DNA of 64,000 nucleotides, taken from Streptomyces sp. 135. GTDB lineage: Bacteria > Actinomycetota > Actinomycetes > Streptomycetales > Streptomycetaceae. Location of the stretch: the NCBI RefSeq assembly GCF_020026305.1, contig NZ_CP075691.1:7681415-7745414 (forward strand). Direction: 5' to 3'. The position numbers and the translations under genes were made by a program. Shown here piece by piece: positions 62,601 through 64,000 of this stretch; the stretch's first letter is position 1; each line of letters starts with the position of its first letter. Below the pieces are notes generated by a model. It was not told where the DNA came from, ran no database searches, and saw only the letters and a list, made by a program, of their open reading frames with translations.

Positions 62601-63136
62601 CGCAGGTCGCCCAGGTGGCCGTGGTGGCCCGTGAGGACGTCCCGGGGGACACCCGCCTCGTCGCCTACATCGTCCCCACCGACCTCGACGACACCGAGCC
62701 TGAACTGCCTACTCAGATAATGCAGTTCGCGGCGACGCGACTGCCGGAGCACATGGTTCCGTCGGCGGTCGTCGTCCTCGATACGCTCCCGCTGACCGCC
62801 AACGGCAAGCTCGACCGCAAGGCCCTGCCGGCCCCCGAGCAGACCCACAGCAAGGGGCGTGGCCCGACCAACCGCCAGGAGGAGATCCTCTGCGCGGCCT
62901 TCGCCGAACTCCTGGGTCTGCCCGAAGTCGGCGTGGACGACGACTTCTTCGCACTCGGCGGCCACTCGCTGCTCGCCGTCCGCCTGACCAGCCGGATCCG
63001 GGCCGAACTCGGTGTCGAGGTCCCGCTTCGGGTGCTCCTTGCTGCCTCGACCGTGGCAGCACTCGCACGACAACTTGCCCACCAGAAGACAGCAAGGCCG
63101 GCGTTGCGGCCGATGCGTAACCAGGAGGAGTCCTGA
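53501..63136 (+). CDS. Non-ribosomal peptide synthetase D, modules 17-19
   Basis: This 3211-residue enzyme is in one uninterrupted frame. Domain order is C-A-T, C/E-A-T, C-A-T. Predicted residues are Asp17 (D), X18 and Asn19. The ordinary C domains keep HHIASDG and HHIAGDG; the C/E domain has HHLLADGGDDAY and HHMVRDH. It starts at ATG 53501, overlapping the NRPS-C stop by one base, and ends at 63136 in the same kind of overlap with NRPS-E. Every A domain has a near-identical sister elsewhere in the cluster (modules 3 and 14; 15; 10, 12 and 16), so the gene looks assembled from duplicated parts. It has neither docking domains nor a thioesterase, so it passes the chain on to NRPS-E. Confidence 0.97.
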   Translation: MIPLSFAQRRLWFISRLEGPSSTYNVPVVLRLPGDVERDALGAALRDVIGRHEVLRTVFEVADGEPYQRILGLDDIDWELAVVEVAPAELDGAVDEAGRYAFDLAAEIPIRACLLDAGHEELVLVVVMHHIASDGWSEGPLTRDLTTAYEARVRGKAPEWEPLPVQYADYTLWQRRLLGDVNDPDSMMSRQITYWRETLAGAPEELELPTDRPRPPVASHRGHVVPLSVPAEVHARLAAVARAEGVTPFMVLQAALAALLSRLGAGIDIPVGTSVAGRTDEALDDLVGFFVNTLVMRTDLTGDPTFRELLAQVRRTGLAAFKHQEVPFEKLVEELAPARSLARHPLFQVMLTVQNNQRTVVDSPEAPAEGREVGSRDAKFDLDVSVRELFDASGAPAGLRGSVTAAADLFDVASVERLVARFTRVLDQATVDPGRALSSIGVLDEVERHRVLIEWNDTATDQQLGPVRALFEQWADRIPDAAALVAEGKEVPYGELEARANRIAHYLIGQGVGAESVVGLCLPRGTDMIAAILGVWKAGAAYLPIDPVQPTDRIAFMLRDSRAALVLTTADLFDELPAGRSRLVAIDDTFVEMQLAAASTERPGRGVDGRSLAYVIYTSGSTGQPKGVAVTHGGVANYVASVPGRVGFGGQGARFALLQAQATDLGNTVVFASLASGGELHILDEGAVTDPQAVSAYLAEHRIDHFKAVPSHLAALSAAGGVEGVLPRKSLVLGGEAASPAWLRELLAAAGERGVHNHYGPTETTIGVATTRLTVDMVAGERVPVGSPVANTRFYLLDAYLQPVPVGVVADLYVSGAQLARGYVGRESLTAERFTANPFEPGGRMYRTGDRAKWTADGQVVFLGRADDQVKIRGFRIEPGEVQGVLTGHPLVDQAAVVAREDTPGDRRLVAYVVPADADAVDTELPRNVIQFAAQRLPGHMVPSAVVVLPGLPLTSNGKLDRKALPAPEYAAGSGRGPSDAREEILCAAFAEVLGLDGVGVDDDFFRLGGHSLLAIRLVETLRGHGVTVSVRALFQTPTPAGLAASAGAEQVAVPANLIPAAATSLTPEMLPLVDLTAAEIAAVVATVDGGASNIADVYPLAPLQEGLLFHHLLADGGDDAYVLPTVVEFDARERLDAFLGALQNVLDRHDIFRTSIVWEGLREPVQVVWRHATLPVTDITLEGAHTNAIADLVAAGGSTMDLGEAPLIRVHTARVPGSNQWLALVRVHHMVRDHTALEVLMAEVRAFLDGRGAELPEPLPFRAFVAQVRGGTHRSEHERYFADLLGDVTEPTAAFGVTDVRGDGADPVRQVVAFEPELTVRLRQVSRRLGASPATLLHLAWARVLAAVSGREDVVFGTVLFGRMNAGTGSDRVPGPFLNTLPVRVRTDRFGVLAAVAAMRGQLAELLEHEHAPLSVAQQVSGMPGSAPLFTALFNYRHNGGGGKTDPTDARPERLDGIRTVFSHERTNYPLLVSVDDNGDGLWVAVDAVAPIDPRMVGEFVRTAALNLVSALESALDGDHDDDVPLSSVQVLDEAGLRQVLTEWNDSAAALPGDATVAGLFEAQVARVPEAVAVVSGGVEVSYGELDRRANRLARYLVAQGVGAESLVGVCLERGVDVVVALLAVLKAGGAYLPIDAGYPAERVGYMLGDAGPVVVLASTDTVGAVPSSDAAVVVLDDLDLAGFESGPLGVGVRPEHPAYVIYTSGSTGRPKGVVVEHRSVAALLGWAAAEFGGENFRRVLASTSFNFDVSVFELFGPLVSGGSVEVVGDLLALADADTSIGDVSLVSGVPSAFAQMVASGEIQARPRTVVLAGEALTADAVAGIRTAIPGARVANIYGPTEATVYSTAWFADAQVDGIVPIGRPISNARVYVLDGTLSPVPAGVAGELYIAGAGLARGYLGRPELTGERFVADPFSTAGGRLYRTGDVVRWSQDGQVEYLGRVDEQVKVRGFRIELGEVQSVLAGHPLVAQAVVVAREDVPGDKRLVSYVVPAEDGLAEELPRILTALASDRLPSYMVPSAVVVLDVLPLNVNGKLDRNALPAPEYATGTSARGPVTLQEELLCGVFAQVLGLDSIGVDDDFFALGGHSLLAVRLISRVRTVLGVEVPLRALFETPTVAGLAAGLAGAGQARLALTAGERPERIPLSFAQQRLWFISQLEGPSSTYNIPFALRLFGEVHRQALNAALRDVIGRHEVLRTVFPTTEGGEPYQHVIEIADLDWQLEYADVSSGELDDAMATAVAHAFDLTSEVPIQATLFEADADEQVLVIVMHHIAGDGWSTAPLARDLSTAYAARSKGRAPEWEPLPVQYADYALWQRELLGDETDPDSLTARQLSHWRDALAGAPEELELPFDRSRPAVASHVGHRIPLVVPATVHARLVEVARVEGVTTFMVLQAALATLLSKLGAGTDIPIGSANAGRTDEALDDLVGFFINTLVVRTDLSGDPEFREVLGRVREASLAALAHQEVPFERLVEELAPSRSMARHPLFQVQLDLQNNAEAVLDLPGARTGNVAVAKTTAKFDLEVRVSEAFDEQGAPAGVWGSVVAAADLFDRETVEGLGERLVRVIGSLVADPLTRLSTVDVLGEVERCRVLEEWNDTAADLGAALVPELFAGQVARVPGAVAVVGEGVSVSFAELDARANRLARYLAGQGVGVESLVGLCLPRGIEAVVAVLAVWKAGAAYVPIDPGYPAERIGFMLADSGVALTLTTEEVLDDLPAGRNRFVALDSTLVEMQLAAASGEAPEVTVEPQALAYVIYTSGSTGRPKGVGVTHGGLANYVMWAADTYRMQDTAGGAPLHSSLAFDLTVTSVLVPLVSGSAVVVSEAGGAEGLAELLKSPGDFGLVKAVPAHLPLLTEMLDDAQIASSARTWVVGGEALPGGVVRDWLSRAPGSVVVNEYGPTETVVGCCVFEISAGQVVGESVPIGRPIANTRLYVLDEFLQPVAPGVAGELYVAGVQLARGYVRRPGLTAERFAANPFEPGGRMYRTGDVARWTTDGILEYLGRADEQVKVRGYRIEPGEVQAVVAAHPQVAQVAVVAREDVPGDTRLVAYIVPTDLDDTEPELPTQIMQFAATRLPEHMVPSAVVVLDTLPLTANGKLDRKALPAPEQTHSKGRGPTNRQEEILCAAFAELLGLPEVGVDDDFFALGGHSLLAVRLTSRIRAELGVEVPLRVLLAASTVAALARQLAHQKTARPALRPMRNQEES
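56656..59895 (+). other. NRPS module 18: C/E - A(same pocket as X15) - T
   Basis: The C/E domain has HHLLADGGDDAY and HHMVRDH. The A domain (about 58130-59650) has pocket D-V-F-S-V-A-I-V-Y-K as in module 15. An ordinary C domain follows, so L is predicted. Confidence 0.8.
59896..63136 (+). other. NRPS module 19: C - A(Asn) - T
   Basis: The C domain has HHIAGDG. The A domain (about 61285-62840) has code DLTKVGEVGK for asparagine. The carrier has RVLLAASTVAALARQL where the others have LF-x-APT. The protein ends in the NQEES tail. Confidence 0.87.
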
Positions 63137-63151
63137 TGATTCCGTTGTCAT
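63106..63151 (+). promoter_or_regulatory. Gene-junction cassette D/E
   Basis: Third identical copy of the 46-bp block with stop TGA 63134-63136 overlapping start ATG 63136-63138. Confidence 0.85.
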
Positions 63152-64000
63152 TCGCGCAGCGCCGGTTGTGGTTCCTCAGCCAGTCCGAGGGCCCGAGCTC
63201 CACTTACAACATCCCGGTCGTACTGCGTCTTTCAAGCGAGACGGATGGTGCCGCGCTCGACGCTGCCCTGCGCGACGTGATCGGCCGCCACGAGGTGCTG
63301 CGCACGATCTACCCGGTCGCGGACGGCGAGCCGTACCAGTGCATCCTGCCGACGGCCGGCCTTCAGTGGACGTTGGCAGCGGCCGAGGTCGCCCCGGCCG
63401 ACCTCGACGGCGCGATCGCGGACGTCCTCGGACACGCCTTCGACCTCTCGACCGAGATACCGATCCGCGCGTCGCTGTTCTCCACGGGCGGCGACGAGCA
63501 GGTGCTCGTCCTGGTGACGCATCACATCGCGAGCGACGGCTGGTCGAAGCGTCCGCTGGCCCGCGACCTTTCGACGGCCTACGCGGCACGCAGCGAGGGC
63601 AAGGCCCCCGAATGGGAGCCACTGCCCGTCCAGTACGCCGACTACACGCTCTGGCAGCGCCAGATGCTCGGTGACGAGTCGGACCCCGAGAGCGTGATGT
63701 GCACGCAGATGGCCTACTGGCGGGAGGTGCTGGCCGATGTTCCGGAGGAGCTGGAGCTTCCCGCGGACCGGCCTCGGCCTGCCGTTGCCTCCCACCGCGG
63801 GCACAAGGTGGCGCTGGCCGTGTCCGCCGACGTGCACACGCGTCTCGCCGAGTTGGCCAAGGCCGAGGGCGTGACCCCTTTCATGGTCCTCCAGGCCGCC
63901 CTCGCGGCGGTGCTCTCGCGTCTCGGCGCGGGAACCGACATCCCCATCGGCACGACCGTCGCCGGACGTACGGACGTCGCTCTCGACGACCTCGTCGGCT
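63136..64000 (+). CDS. Non-ribosomal peptide synthetase E, N-terminal part (C domain of module 20)
   Basis: The first 288 residues are in the window and the gene continues to the right. It begins MIPLSFAQRRLWFLSQSEGPSS, and the active-site block is THHIASDG, so it is an ordinary C domain with no C/E linker; Asn19 should therefore stay L. The domain is intact up to the window edge (GTTVAGRTDVALDDLVG). The start is fixed by the overlap with the NRPS-D stop and the AGGAGGAG ribosome binding site. Confidence 0.95.
   Translation, partial: MIPLSFAQRRLWFLSQSEGPSSTYNIPVVLRLSSETDGAALDAALRDVIGRHEVLRTIYPVADGEPYQCILPTAGLQWTLAAAEVAPADLDGAIADVLGHAFDLSTEIPIRASLFSTGGDEQVLVLVTHHIASDGWSKRPLARDLSTAYAARSEGKAPEWEPLPVQYADYTLWQRQMLGDESDPESVMCTQMAYWREVLADVPEELELPADRPRPAVASHRGHKVALAVSADVHTRLAELAKAEGVTPFMVLQAALAAVLSRLGAGTDIPIGTTVAGRTDVALDDLVG

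Overview
The window is a high-GC actinobacterial, most probably Streptomyces, secondary-metabolite locus. Almost all of it (1806-64000) encodes a giant non-ribosomal peptide synthetase (NRPS) read left to right. The first 1.45 kb carries two tailoring genes: the 3' end of a TauD/SyrP-like non-haem iron dioxygenase (+) and a cytochrome P450 (-). They converge on a strong bidirectional terminator.

Four NRPS genes and the start of a fifth are present. NRPS-A (1806-14711) has modules 1-4 and opens with a starter condensation domain. NRPS-B (14711-33815) has modules 5-10, NRPS-C (34205-53501) modules 11-16, NRPS-D (53501-63136) modules 17-19. NRPS-E starts at 63136 and runs off the window inside the condensation domain of module 20. 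There is no thioesterase, so the assembly line continues to the right. B and C each read as one gene only if a few small indels are corrected: B near 21050 and 23307; C near 36565-36578, 42927 and 50258. Restoring those bases makes both spans divisible by three, and comparison with near-identical sister copies locates the missing bases, so sequence error is more likely than decay.

Reading adenylation pocket residues by eye gives this draft peptide: acyl-D-Ser1-D-Ser2-D-Asp3-Phe or other aromatic4-Gly5-X6-D-X7-X8-X9-Asn10-D-X11-Asn12-X13-Asp14-X15-Asn16-D-Asp17-X18-Asn19-(20...). X11 and X13 have the same pocket, as do X15 and X18. D configuration is inferred from seven dual condensation/epimerisation (C/E) domains, located after modules 1, 2, 3, 5, 7, 11 and 17. 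There are no stand-alone epimerase, methyltransferase or cyclisation domains.

Two promoter regions (about 1588-1661 and 33938-34013) share a 29-bp inverted repeat, GTTCAACTG-N11-CAGTTGAAC. It matches the StrR-family operator pattern and lies upstream of the same promoter, TTGATC-N17-CATAGT. This suggests two transcription units, A-B and C-D-E, under one StrR-like activator not encoded here. Genes A/B, C/D and D/E are joined by an identical 46-bp stop/start cassette. The adenylation domains occur as near-identical cassettes (Ser x2, Asp x3, Asn x4, X11/X13 x2, X15/X18 x2), indicating growth by duplication and gene conversion. No tRNA, rRNA, CRISPR array, insertion sequence or transposase was seen.
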